Of a DNA stretch of 64,000 nucleotides, positions 32,114 through 44,508 are shown in pieces; within the stretch, counting starts at the first letter, position 1, and each line of letters starts with the position of its first letter. The DNA comes from Adiantum capillus-veneris. Its lineage: Eukaryota > Streptophyta > Polypodiopsida > Polypodiales > Pteridaceae. The translations under genes and the position numbers were made by a program. The notes below the pieces were generated by a model, which worked only from the letters and a program-made list of their open reading frames with translations, did not search any database and had not been told where the DNA came from. The DNA lies in the NCBI GenBank assembly GCA_014529385.2, contig CM043966.1:86892087-86956086 (forward strand), in the 5' to 3' direction.

Positions 32114-32126
32114 GCATATGATACCA
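32114..32126 (-). other. Primer binding site of element B
   Basis: Minus-strand tggtatcatatgc, next to the inner edge of the right LTR (32129). It is a tRNA-Met-type primer site with changes at the 3' part. Confidence 0.7.
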
Positions 32127-32128
32127 GG

Positions 32129-32395
32129 TGAGAGATACCCCTTCCTAGGGATCTATGCACAAAATATCTAGTTTTCACCTTTGTACAATTTTAAATATAC
32201 ATCAGAGTCGCAAAAGCGTTTGCATAGGGGAGGAGCTCTCTGCACTTGACGAAGCATGGACTTTAGGCCATGAGATGGACTGCATCCAGAGGCACCTAGA
32301 GGCTAGTTCTACCTCTCAATGGGTGTTATAAATGAAAGCGTACTCAAGAAAAATATAACATTGTCGAGGGTGAATATATGTGTACACCGCATTGC

Positions 32396-32468
<73 letters not shown>

Positions 32469-35317
32469 TGGGGGGTGAAATAGAGTGCACAGAGAGGTGA
32501 GGGAATGACAACAGAGAATATTTAAATGCCCCATTTAATGCAACATGCAACCATGTATTAATGCAATGACAAAATCTGGGTATACCATAACATCAAAAAG
32601 TTTATGACAGAATAACTAGCAGAGCACCGGACCCTGCGTAGGGATCCACCGGTCCATCCATCCAATTTTGCTCTACCACGGACATAGAGAATTTCATTTT
32701 GTTGGGAGCTAGCCAGAACACTTCCAACCTACCTGAGCTAGACATAAGGTGAGGCGGCCTCGCCTCCCTCCATGAACCTGAGCTCTGAAAGGATCACAAG
32801 TACCAATAGGTGGTAGGGTATCAACACCAACCATACCAGTTTAGGCGCCATGCCCATTGATGACCAACATCGAGTGTTTAGACAAAGCCAATAAAAAATC
32901 CCCAATGCGTTAGCCGTGTAGGCCATTCAACCCCTGATGTACTAATCGTTTAGATGATCCCAACAAAAAGAAGAAGACCTAAGCAATACCCCCGATCCAG
33001 CAAAGCCCCAGGACAACGACCCTTTAGTCTAAGGCTAAGCAATGTAGGTGATCCGAGTCTTGTAGCGACACCGCATTGCAGAAAGAGAGAGAGAGAGAGT
33101 ATAGTGGGGGGTGAAATAGAGTGCACATAGGCGTGATAGAATGTCAACAAAGAATATTTAAATGACCCATATAAATGAAACAGTCAACCATGTATTAAAG
33201 CAATGATGAGATCTGGGTATACCATAACATCAAAAAGTTTATGACAAAATAACTAGCAGAGCAATGGATCCTGCGTAGGGATCCACCGGTCCACCCATCC
33301 ACTTCCACTCTACTATGGACATAGAGAATTTCACTTTGTTGGGAGCCAACCAGAACACCTCCAACCCACCTGAGGCAAACATAAGGTGAGGCGGCTTTGC
33401 CTGCCTCCATGAACCCGAGCTCTAAAAGGATCCCAAGTACCAGTAGGTGGTAGGGTATCAACACCAACCATACCAGATTAGGCACCAGGCCTCATCGATG
33501 CCCAACACCAGATGTTTAGGCAAAGCCAAGGCAAAATCCCTGATTTATTAGCCGTGTAGGTCATTTAACCCCCGACGCACTAACCGTGTAGATAAGCCTA
33601 ACAAAAAGAAGAAGACCTAGGCAACACCCCCGATCCAGCAAAGCCCCAAGTCAACGACCCTCGAGTCTATGGCTAAGCTATGTAGGTGATCCTCGTCTTG
33701 TAGCGACGCTGCGATGAGAAACATAATACGTGAGTCCAATTACCATAGACTTTCCATATGCACAAAAAATCTTTTCCAAGCAGTTAGACTGTACAAGGTC
33801 TCTACCCTTATAGGTCTATCATAAACCATCCAGATCACTTCATAATCTAATCTCAAAACCATAAACCATAATCCGATCACATCACATGGGTGAGCACTCC
33901 ACCCAACATGGGTGAGGCACAACCAATCCTGCATAACCACCTTAGAGCATAACATGGTTGCAAAACTTTTGGCAACATTTCGGCAACATAATCATATCCA
34001 AAAAAAAAAACCAAGAGCCACACCGACTTCCACCATAAAATCACAAGAATAATCCATGAGGGAATCTCAGTCCTTAACCACAAATCATATTCACGATGAA
34101 ACAACTCTCACACTTGGAGTTTGACGTATCCCCTACAGTCAATCAGAGTCCACACACATATGAATCTTAAGACATGAGTTTTTTATGAATAAAAGGAGTC
34201 CGACCAGCAACTAAATAAAAATACAATTTGACAACATCCAACCATCCAAAGTTGAAGCATCACATCTACACTTCACCTCCCTAGCACATATGACTAGTTT
34301 TGACCCAGAAAGGTGGAAAAAACAATCATAACCATGCACATGGGCCATCCAAATCAATCCAAAACTTTCCATACATCATATTATAATGTTCCACCACCAT
34401 AAATATGATGCAAAACAACTACGACCTTTAGGTCACTCATAAATCATAACTTCATACCTATGCAAAAAATATTTTTTTGCCATTTTCTAGAGCATGCATA
34501 ACATGAAAATGAAAGTGTTTGCCAATGCATCAAGATCAACTCCATAATATAGACTAGCACTCTATCACATCAGTTTCCCCATATGATACTCACACAACAA
34601 ACGGTAACCCAAAAAGAAAGGCACTTTAATCATATTTGCCTATACGGTTCGGTTTGACTAACCATATGCCTTCACATAAGTTTATGGGCATCTAATAACT
34701 GAAATCAACCCACCAAAATAAACCATAAATCATACATAATCAGCTTGACTATCTCACGACATCATATGGTACTTCCCCTTGGTAGCACCCCCACACGCGT
34801 AGGTAAAACGGGTTATGGAACGATTAGTAACTCGTATACCCGAGATGATAACGGAGATCTAAATACATTTATCATCAAGTTTCATCAAGATTTTCAATAA
34901 GTGGGTTTGCCCATCCGGTGTACCTATATAGTGGTTCTCCAAGGAGCATGGGGTCAAAAAATATGGCTAAGTGCAGTGGACAACAAGCTGTTTTTTGACC
35001 ATATCTCTTAGCTCGAGCGTGATTTTGACATGGCACAAAAGAGAAAAAATGTTCTAAATGATGTGTTTTATCTTTGGTATAAAGGGTTCGGGATGGTTCA
35101 TAACAGTTTGTGAGCTATGACCAAAACCGTGCTGCTATCACCTCTTATGACATGAAACGAAAAGCGCTTTTTATGCACGCATGCGATCATAAACACATCA
35201 TGTGCATAAATTAGTGTGTTAAACATGATGAAATAATCATACGTACTCGGTTAATTCATACTTACACTTGTATACCAAAAAAGAATCACCGAGAGGGTGA
35301 CTACTTAGAAAAACGAC

Positions 35318-35367
<50 letters not shown>

Positions 35368-36579
35368 ATGGATATGGAGTTTAGCGCTTCTCAGGGTGCT
35401 TTAGAATTAAGGACTGTCAAAAGTCTTCTTTCTTTGCCATAAGAGAGCGGTGATAAGACCTACGTAGAGGTTTTCACCCCAACAAGTGCTTCCAGAGAGC
35501 GCGTACACCGTGAAACGAGAGAGGAGATAGTAAGCAAGTAGAGAGAGCATATCTTTCTTCTTCTTCTTCTTCCCGTATTCGAGAGAAGAGCTTATGGAAA
35601 TGGTGATGAAGAGCTTGCACCACTCCGTATAATAGATACCTATAGCCTTGAGGTAGTAGATTCAACAGATGGCACTGAAAATTGAGGTGTCTATGTCAAT
35701 TTATAGCTTCTCCAATTGCCCAGAGTGTGTCCCAAGCTAGAGATAGCGCTAGTTTTTGGCCCAAGAATAGCTGCACAGCTTTTGGAACTTTGCTAAAAAC
35801 ATGCCTTTGCTTTTGGTGGTCAACTCTCCCACTTACCAACCAACTTTTACAGTAAATTTGGCCAACTGAACAGTATCCGCCCAACTAATGAAACCTTAGC
35901 TAGACTATACTGCACCGTGATGTCTGGACATAATTATGACTTTCCCATATTTCCCCGATGTAATTACGATACCGCTTCTTATAAAAATAATTCTCGTAAA
36001 AATTTCGTTTGTTCCCGTTTTTGCTCCGAGTGATCATTTTTAAATCCGACGGAGACTAAAATTAATATTTTTATGTTTAGGTCATCCTAAAAAGCACATT
36101 GCTTTCAAAAACGCAAAAAAACACAAAAAGCTAAAAATAGCATAAAAAACAAAATTTTGTAAAATTGAACCACGAGTTTTTCTTGTCCACTGGAATAAGA
36201 AAGCAGACTCGCTTTAATTTTCACTAAAAAGCAATAAAAATCATGAAAAGCTAAAAATAACGTGAAAAGCACTCGAAAAGCATAATTTTACAAAATTGAA
36301 CCATAGCTTCCTTGGAACATGTAGATTAAGGATTAGACCCTGATTTTTGCAAAAAAGCACCTGAAAGCCTAAAAAGCATGAAAAAGCTAAAAATAGTGGA
36401 ATTTTTCAAAACTGAACGAAAAGTCTATCTAACCTAATGGAACATGGAACGGCCTTGCTTTTTACTATAGAACCTTACAATACAGTCAATCAAGCATTTT
36501 AAATCAAAATTTGACAAAATAGATATTGAAAACCATTTTTCTTATTTTTAAAAGATGCCCAAAAATTGGGGATCTTACA
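32129..36579 (-). repeat. 5' LTR of element B (4451 bp)
   Basis: Plus-strand ends are tgagagatac and gatcttaca. It holds (GA)n at 32399-32465 and about 35310-35370. An internal 684-bp tandem duplication (32384-33067 and 33068-33751, both starting acaccgcattgc) explains why it is longer than the other LTR. Around 34741-34790 it preserves the uninterrupted sequence into which Copia inserted in the other LTR. Confidence 0.92.
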
Positions 36580-36584
36580 TTCTC

Positions 36585-37738
36585 AAACACATCATAAGTC
36601 ACAATGGTGCTTCTAATTTTTGATTTAAGAACCCAATTTTCCATGCTGTGACACTCTTTACAAGAATTGCACCAATGATGAACATCATGTTGAATGCTTG
36701 GTCATACGTACCCTTCTACAAGACTTTATGCAAAGTTCTTTTTGAAGCAAAGTGACCACCACAAGAACCCTCATGATTCTCCTCTAAAATTTTGTAGATT
36801 TCCTCTTTCCAAGGGCTTTTCTCATCACAAGATCAACCCCCTTCATATATAAGGCATCACCAAGTAGCACATACCTTTTGGCACAGCGTAGGAAGGCATA
36901 CTTTTTTGACTTCTCCAACTCTGATGGAAGCATGCTACCTGTTTATAGAAACTCTTCCTTCCTCTCCAAAGATTCCCTTCCAAAATAGAGAGGAGAATCA
37001 ACCCTTATCACATACAATTGGCCAATTGAAGCTTGTGCTGCACCATGTGCTTCTGATTTTGGGACCTGTCCACATGCCTTAAACTCCAAGCTTTAAAACG
37101 ATTAAGCAGATTTTTCACTTGAAAACACATATTTTTTAGGCTTGAATTATTACTTTACCAGACCCCAAGTACTTGCTTAACCACCAAAAGAGAATCACCT
37201 CTTACCCTCACATGATGGATGTCAAGGTCATGGCAAAGGTTGAGCGCTTTCTCCAAAGTATCATACTTAGCCTCAGTGTTGCTTTGTGCCATAAGATTCA
37301 AACTCCTTTTAGTTACCAAGCACCTTGAGGATCATAAATTACACCTCCTGAAGATTCAACATGCGCTTTCTTGTAAGAGACATAAAAAAACAAGGAGCTT
37401 CCATGTGTTGCTTCTTCATTGCATCCTCCTTAATAAGAAGAGGGCTTTCCTTATAAGTAAGCAAACTAGCCAATGTAGCCCTTGTATTCTCCTCAAAAAG
37501 AAAAGAGAATTGGAATTCCTGTAGCTCCACAATCCACTTCATGAGCCTCTTTGACAAAGTAGGGCTGTTTACCAATTGAGGTAGACGAGTGTAGCTAGTG
37601 TAAAACGTGAATGGTTTGGGGAGAAGGTAGTGCCTAAACCTTCTACATGCATAAATCACACTCACCATGATGAGATCCACCTCAGTATAGCCTCTTTCCA
37701 CCTCTAGCTTCACCTTGATAGCACAATAGATGGGTGTA
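36585..37738 (-). pseudogene. Element A RNase H end and integrase zinc-binding region
   Basis: The 37738-37339 frame encodes the end of RNase H (GYTEVDLIMVSVIYACRRFR, then SPTLSKRLMKWIVELQEFQF). It continues with many stops to a degraded HHCC-like region (CNSCKECH at about 36650), ending at YDVFE where element B cuts in. It joins in frame to the integrase core at 16988. Upstream RT lies beyond element C at 48880-49660. Confidence 0.75.
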
Positions 37739-38698
37739 TGCAAGAGCAGGTGTACCTAGTTTTGGTAGTTTATGCAGCTCTAGAGTGCAAAAAAGAAAGA
37801 TTTTATGCAAATGTTATTGATGACACCCTAGCTATACTCATTTCTAAGAGCCAAGAATTGGTGACCACATAAAAGGCATAAGTACTAACATACCAAAAAG
37901 TCTCGATTTCTAAACAAACTAAAGAAAATAGCACTTTCTGTGTGCAAGGAATTTCTTGGTTTGACCTGTCATGCCCTATCACAGGATTGTGATCTTAGCA
38001 TAGATTCTTATATAAGTCTCTTATCACTTACTTAATTTTGAAACAAACTTGCACATGAATCTTACATATGCTTAAAGAGAATATTTTGAATTATTGGAGT
38101 TTTTTTTCTCATTTCTTTAAATTATGAGTAGTTATCTTTGCAAAAAAAATCAACAATTTTTACATAATCAGTTCTACACAAGATATCTATAGATGCAAGA
38201 CTAATTTCTCAAGATCCTACGGTCATTTGATAGATATAGTTATGTGGAGTGTGGTGAGATGAAAAAAACCATACTTTAACGGTTAAATTTTGACAAATCT
38301 TTTTTGGAAAGTTTACATGGAATAATAATAAATGAAATTCAACTCTTTTAAAAATTATAATAAATAAAATACTTATTATTTTCTCATGGATTTGATATAT
38401 ATTATAGTTTGTGGTACAAGGAGCCCATAGAAAAAATATTGTGTGCATTAAGGCTTCATAAGATTATCTTTTATCCATTTACTTATGTGCAACCTTTGGA
38501 TTATCCTTAATGTATATCTTAGGGTCAACATTTAATCAAAGATTAAAAAATTGGCATTTTTTCATTCTCCAAGGGTATATTATAGCATCTTAGTCCTAAT
38601 TGGCCATGCCAACATATGAAGTGTAGACAAATTTGTTGAACACCTTGAGTGTCACATTTTCCACCTAATTGCCAAAACTGGGTACACCTGATCTTGCA
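37739..38698. mobile_element. 0.96-kb inverted-repeat element (MITE-like) in element A
   Basis: The left end tgcaagagcaggtgtacc and following agttttgg pair with ccaaaactgggtacacctgatcttgca at the right end, giving about 30 bp of inverted repeat with three mismatches. The inside is AT-rich and non-coding. It interrupts the RNase H frame of A. The target duplication is unclear because the right edge merges with CA dinucleotides at the edge of element C. Confidence 0.65.
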
Positions 38699-38701
38699 CA
38701 C

Positions 38702-39884
38702 TGTAACATTTAATGGCCTAGTAACTTGTGTGTAGCGGAAAATAGCATGAACATAGTGAGCATTTCATAAGAATAGAATCCTAATGAGAATAACAAGAGT
38801 GCTTGGGTGGAGAGAGCAACAAAAAGTATAACACCTAGTTAGATAGCATGAACAATACTTTAAAAGAGAGAGAAATTAAGCTATTGACAATAGTTGAGAA
38901 CCAGATTTTCATGGAGCCGGTCCCCCCTCCAAAAGGTTTTGTATTATGGTTTCTCCCATCAAGAGAGACATTTTACAATACAATTCTTTGTGTTTATTAC
39001 TAGTTAGTGCAATGAAGATGGAAACTTCATGCACTAAGAAAAACACTTATCAAACACAACATCAATTCCCTCACGGTCTCAGACCCAAGACCCCACACAC
39101 CTTCAAAGATGGTGAGAGCTGGCGGGGTATGAGAGTAGATTGAGAGGAAGAAAAATTATTCTTACAAGAAAGATGTACATCTCCTCACATAATCACTCAT
39201 ACTAGCATAGCTTAGCTTAGTAATTAGCATGGTAGAGGAGATGAACATGCATTGAAGCTTGGCTCTTGGTTGGATTTGCATCACAAAGCCAAGAGTTGTT
39301 GGTGTAGGCCTCCCTTCTCACAAGCTTGGAGTAGGTGGTAAGATTTCCATTAAAGCTTGAGAAGGAGAGGGAGAGTCTTCTTGCTTCACACATGAGTTTG
39401 TGTGGATAATTCCTTGAGAAAATTAGGCGCCTCTCTCTCTCTTGGTCGACCCCTCTTGCTATTTGCTAATGCTCACTTCCTATTGGACCTCCCCAGGCTT
39501 AGCCAATGGAAATTAAGCAGCATTAGTGATAGCCTTATAACATGTGTCCCTCTTTCCCCTTTTGTGAGAGATTTTGCTATTTAATTAATGCAACTAAACT
39601 CTCATTGGACCCCTTTGTCTCCTGGCCAATAGGAATCAGGCAAGCCATTGGGCTGCGGAATGCTCATTGGACCCCTAGGGAGACTATCCAATAGTCTTCT
39701 AGAGAGCTTAATTCTTATTGGTTCTTTTATTAAGTGTTTTTAAATTAATTAAACTAGACTTAATCTAGCCTAATTCTCATTGGTCCACCTTGAAGGCCAT
39801 CCGATAGGATTTGAGTACACCTTGTGGGCATCTGGGCTAGGGAGCTGACATGTGTCCCCCTTTCCCCTTGTGTACAAAGGAAGC

Positions 39885-39919
<35 letters not shown>

Positions 39920-40293
39920 TTTCTCTCTCATCCCCTACTTCTTGGGTTCGCCCCCTCCTTTGTAGGGCTTGAGAAAGACTTTTGGGACACACAAAGCATC
40001 CAATTTCCCTAGTCTTTTGACCTTTGGACACAACCTTTGAATTTTGGAACCTTAGCATTTTGGAAGTCTTAATGGGCTGAACCTTAGGGTCTTTTAAGCC
40101 CATTGTTACACATTGATCTATTGCAGATGCTCCCCCTTTGGATCCCTATTTTCCCTCCTTTGGATCCCTACTATGGCCGGTCTGCTAGCTTAATCAATAT
40201 TCTAGCTTTTTCTCCCTGGCACTTCCCCATATTAAATGATTAGTTTAACATGAGAAAATCATTTAGGAGAATTAGATATTGATTATTATGACA
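38702..40293 (-). repeat. 3' LTR of element C
   Basis: 1592 bp, aligned end to end with 47081-48753. It contains a (GT)n tract at 39885-39917 and repeated cattggacc(c/t) motifs. Small open frames inside are not coding. Confidence 0.9.
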
Positions 40294-40310
40294 TTACCTC
40301 TCTCTTGAAA
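40294..40310 (-). other. Polypurine tract of element C
   Basis: Plus-strand ttacctctctcttgaaa is purine-rich on the minus strand (aagagagaggtaa), directly before the LTR start TGTCATAAT. Confidence 0.75.
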
Positions 40311-40352
40311 TCATAGTCGTCCTTGACTATGGGGTAGAGAAGATAAAGCATA

Positions 40353-41102
40353 TGTTAGGAAATAAGACGTAGCTAAATAGATAATTGAGTAGATTACTTA
40401 ATGGAGAGAGACAGGTTTAGATACACGAGATTATAGAGTAGAGAGAGAGAGAGAGTACACACGATATACGTGGTTCACCCAATGTGGGCTACGTCCACGG
40501 GAAAGCAGCCACTCAATGGCTTTAGTACTTCAAAACAAGAAGTAATTTACAAAGGGATTATACCTTTAATAGAGCTCCCTCCTTGCTTCACTCTCACCAC
40601 CTCACACTCACCTTGTTGCATCGACTTCACACACTATGAAATGTGTGTAGAAATGGCCTCCTTTTATAGGCCAAAAGGGCTGCCCTCTCTCATGAGAGGC
40701 AGCCATGTGTAGCCGCCCTTGTGTAGATAAGTCCAAATCGGACCCTCCAATCCGCCCATGTGTGGCCGCCCTTGAGAAGACAAGTCCGCTTTTGAATTCG
40801 GCCACCGGCCACCGGCCATTGACTTCCGACCACCGGCCACCGGCCAACCGTCGACGGTTATTTTCCAACTACTTTCCGGCTGCCGTCCGGCCATAATATT
40901 CCGGCGAAAAGGATTAAAAAGTCTCGGGGGCGGAAGCCCAGGAGGCCCCTAAAGTTGCCCCTGATTTTTGGCCATGAAAATTTTGGTTTCCGACGAGTGA
41001 TTTTCCTTCATGCACGATGGCTTCTCCTCATGATGGGGGCCTTACAAATGTGCGCTTTTACCACAGAAAATTACAAGGGTAAATCAGGCTCCATACTTAA
41101 CA
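40353..41102 (-). mobile_element. Solo Copia LTR
   Basis: Reverse-orientation copy of the LTR of the 18971-24489 Copia element: starts tgttaggaaataagacgtag and ends ccatacttaaca. Flanked by a perfect duplication GCATA (40348-40352 and 41103-41107), so it arose by LTR-LTR recombination after insertion into element C. Confidence 0.93.
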
Positions 41103-41414
41103 GCATATTCATTAGTCCTTTTTCTAGCGTGTAAAGGATCCCTATGTTACCCTACGACATCGTTCCAGAATGGGCGACTAGTCCATTTGGCGCTTGAGAG
41201 TCTAAGATGCCACTGCAAGCATGTCTGCACATTAGTTCTATCAATCTTCCATAGTAGAGTGACAAGCTCTACTTGGTGTTTGGGAGACGTCGTCTCCGCA
41301 AACTTGATCTAAGCATGCATACTACTTCATTTTTTTGCACAATAAAGAAAAAGAGTCTTATAAGACAAAAACTTTGTTTATTTTTAACATTTGTGTGCTT
41401 ACTGTAGGGAAGCA

Positions 41415-42615
41415 TTGTAAGCATTGAAAAGTTTTAGGTCATCCTTTAATCGTATGCCTTGCATCCATCTAGCATCTTCAAAAAGATAATTCTTAAACTT
41501 AATAAGATATCATCGGATAGTCTTACCACCTGTTAGTACCTTGTCTTCATGTCGGAGAATGGACTCGGGTTGCAACACCTCTTCTTGGTCCTCGATGTAT
41601 GGTGGGTCTTCAAAAGTTGGTTATCGTGGTGGCTCTCCTTTGTAAGGCTTTAGTAGGCTCACATGGAAAGCATTGTGTATGAGCTAATGGCTGGGAAACT
41701 TGAGTTGATAGGCCATCTCATTGATTGGCCTAACAATCTGTAAGGGACCATAGTACCTTTTTGCTAACTTAGCATAGTACTTTTGGTGTCCCATAGGATT
41801 CTTGCCCATCGTGTGCCTTAATCGAGCCTTGGGAAATTTGAAGTAAGACCCAATCATTTTCTTTAAAGGCTAGGGCTCTTCTGTGCTTATCAGCAATAGC
41901 CTTTTGCCTTTGATATGAGATATGGATAGCATCCTTAATATTTTCAAAAGATTCTTGTAGGTCTCCGCTATACTCCAAATATCTTCCCGTGTACCTTAAG
42001 TAGCAAGGGAATTTTTGATCTTCCCTTTATTACCTCAAAAGGTGCTTTTCCTATGGAAATATGTACAGTGTTACTGTAGGCATACTCCACTAAGGGTAAG
42101 TACTTCTCCCATTGAGATCTTTGATCTACTTCCGTTACATAGACTTCTAGTAGATCAAGAATTGTTAGGTTAGCTATTTCACTTTGGCGATCCGTTTGTG
42201 GGTGATAGGTCAAAGAAAAATTTAGCCTTGTCCCTAAATTCTGGAAGAGACCCTTCTAGAAATTAGTGGTCATTCTAGGATCTCTATCTGACTTTATGGA
42301 CATTGGCAAGCCATGGTACTTGAAGATTTGTGAAATGAAGAGGGTTGCCATTTGATGGGCTTTGATAGTCTTTTTGACAGGTATAAGATGAGCTTGTTTA
42401 TTGAACCTGTCTACTATCGTCCATATCCCCGTATTCCCATGGATAGACTTAGGCAATCCAAAGATAAAATCCATGGATATGCCCTCCCATGATGGTGAAT
42501 TATGGATTGGAAAAGTTTGAAGCAATCCAGGTTGCTTCCCTCTATCAAACTTTGTCATTTGGCATACCACACATTTAGAAACATACTCTTGTATGTTTCT
42601 TTCATGGTAGGCCAA
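41415..42615 (-). pseudogene. Element C integrase and C-terminal chromodomain
   Basis: 42615-42256: CVVCQMTKFDRGKQPGLLQ (zinc-binding end), WEGISMDFIFGLP (first D) and SIKSDRDPRMT (second D). 42213-41968: TYHPQTDRQSEIAN (the catalytic E). 41978-41769: the basic C-terminal domain. At about 41600-41415, PESILRHEDKVL, YLIKFKNYLFEDARWM and LKLF form a chromodomain, interrupted by a TGA that could come from CGA. Chromodomains guide chromovirus integration to particular chromatin. Confidence 0.8.
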
Positions 42616-44208
42616 TAGAAATATGTTTCAATCCCTTTTAGGGTAGATTGAATCCCTCTAGGCCCTGCATAAGGAGGAGCATGAGATTCATACATTACTT
42701 TCTCACGTAATGAGTTAGTGACACATAGTCTATTTCCATAGAGAAGATAACCATCTTGTGAAGTAAATGGTTCCTCGTTATTTCCTAGTGCAAGGGCTGA
42801 AATCACATCTCTAAAATCAGGATCAATAGCATACTTATCTATCATAGAAGATAGATCATTGTGAGTTTCTATGGAAACCGCATTCACTCTCGGCCGTCTT
42901 GAGAGTGCATAAGCTACTTGATTATGCTTTCTAGCAATGTGAGAAATATGAAAATGAAATTGCGAAAGGAAATTTGTCCACCTCATTTGTTTGCCGAAGA
43001 GCTTGATCTGCGTCATGAATTACTTAAAACTTTGGTGATCCATCTCGCAGAATGAAAGGAGTCCCCAATAAATAGTGCTTGCATGAGTCTAAGGCATGTA
43101 GAACTACGAGGAGTTCCTTTTCATATATGCCTAGAGCTTGCTCAACAGGATCGAGCCTTCAACTTTCATAGCCTATGGCGTGCCCTTCTTGGAGCAAAAA
43201 ATCTCCAAGGCAATCACCACAAGCATCACATTGGACCTCAAATGGCTTTGAGAGATCCGGTAGTGTAAGCACAGGTTGAGAGATAAGATTTTCTTTAAGC
43301 TTTTCAAAAGCATTATTCTCCTTGGTAGACCATGTATACCTAACATTTTTCTTTGCTAGGTCATGTAATGGTCCTGCAATTAGTGAGAACTTTTCTATGA
43401 AGCATCCATAGTATGCACACATACCTATAAAGCTTCTTAGTTCATGAAGATTCCTTGGTTTAGGCCATCCTTTTATTACCTCTAACTTTGATGGATCCAT
43501 TTGGATGCCATCTTGAGAGATAATGTGACCTATATACTGGATCTCTTGTAAGAAAAAATCACTTTTCTTTCGATTAACATAAATTTTATTCTCTCTTAGA
43601 ACTTGAAATATTACCTGGAGGCGTTACTTGTGTTTGTCTAATGAATTAGAGTAGATGATGATATCATCAAAGAAAACTCCAGTAAAGGTTCGGTGAGGTT
43701 TGAATAGCTTCTCCATCAAGCGGTTGAATGTGGCTGGTGCATTGGTCAAGACAAAAGGCATGACAATGTATTCATAAAGACCAAATGTAGTGCAAAATGC
43801 GATCTTTACAATGTCTTGATCAACTATCCGTATTTGGTGATATCCACTTTTTAGGTCAATCCTACTGAAGTAGGTCAATCCTTGTAGCTTATCAAATAGG
43901 TCTTCTACCCCTGGAATGGGAAACCTATTCTTGATAGTGATCCTATTTAGTGCTCTATAGTCGACACACATTCAATATGTGCCGTCTTTCTTTTGCACTA
44001 ATAGCACATGTGAGAAAAATGGAGATGAGCTAGGCCTAACCATGCCCTTCCCAACTAAGTCATGCACTTGCTGCATAATCTCCTCTTGTTGACCTTGAGA
44101 AACTCTATAAGGAGGTTTATTAGGTGGTGAACTTCCTGGAAGAAGTTCAATTGCATGGTCATCATTGACTCGTTTAGTCCTAAATGTCATCTCATGGAGC
44201 GTACTCAT
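42555..44208 (-). pseudogene. Element C reverse transcriptase and RNase H
   Basis: 44208-43972: IELLPGSSPPNKPPYRVSQG, MVRPSSSPF, VLLVQKKDGTY. After a stop, 43971-43624: [44 protein letters not shown] and the catalytic FFDDIIIYS. 43500-43159: connection domain and RNase H start (FEVQCDACGDCLG). 43016-42555: RNase H end (LSQFHFHISHIARKHNQVAYALSR) and the H2C2 approach to integrase. Catalytic motifs are present, but at least three stops break the frame. Confidence 0.85.
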
Positions 44209-44508
44209 CGTCGGATAGGCCTAGCTGGACGGGGGCCACTCGAGGAAGGTGTTGTGCTTGGCAATGCTCAGCCGATATGTGTACAAAATGTGGTGCCACC
44301 ATGAAGTCACCCGCCCAAGCCAATAAATTAAAAAGGCCGTCGGGAAGGACCTCCCATGATCAGAAAAGGGCCAATGGCCGCCCAAGACAATCAAATGGCC
44401 ACCCAAGCCAATTAAGGGCCTCCCACCTTGTAAACTAAAGGGCTTAAGTGTGTAAGCAAAGAAAAGAAGAGAAGGCCCATGGTGTGAGCAGCGGGCAACA
44501 GCGCAACT
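44196..44508. mobile_element. Unidentified ~0.3-kb insertion between protease and RT of element C
   Basis: The pol frame runs to DVFIVDDIPCEL (minus strand, about 44509) and resumes near TFRTKRVNDDHAIELL (44190). Chromovirus pol normally continues directly here. The intervening DNA is more GC-rich and repeats c(c/a)gcccaag(c/a)caat-type segments three times. No target duplication or terminal repeat is clear to me. Confidence 0.45.

Larger units (their letters stand above)
16989..36579 (-). mobile_element. Ty3/Gypsy element B with giant LTRs and no integrase
   Basis: Flanked by the 5-bp duplication TTCTC (16984-16988 and 36580-36584). Minus-strand order: 5' LTR 36579-32129, PBS, about 3.1 kb with extra open regions, gag, degenerate protease, RT, partial RNase H, PPT, 3' LTR 26258-16989. 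RNase H runs almost straight into the PPT at 26259, so integrase is absent. RT retains FVDD, but gag and protease contain stops. The left LTR is interrupted by the Copia element. B is inserted in the integrase of element A. Confidence 0.9.

Noticed and set aside
37219-37524. Plus-strand frame opposite element A's RNase H
   Set aside because: The minus frame has clear RNase H motifs (YTEVDLIMVSVIYACRRFR); the plus frame is its shadow.
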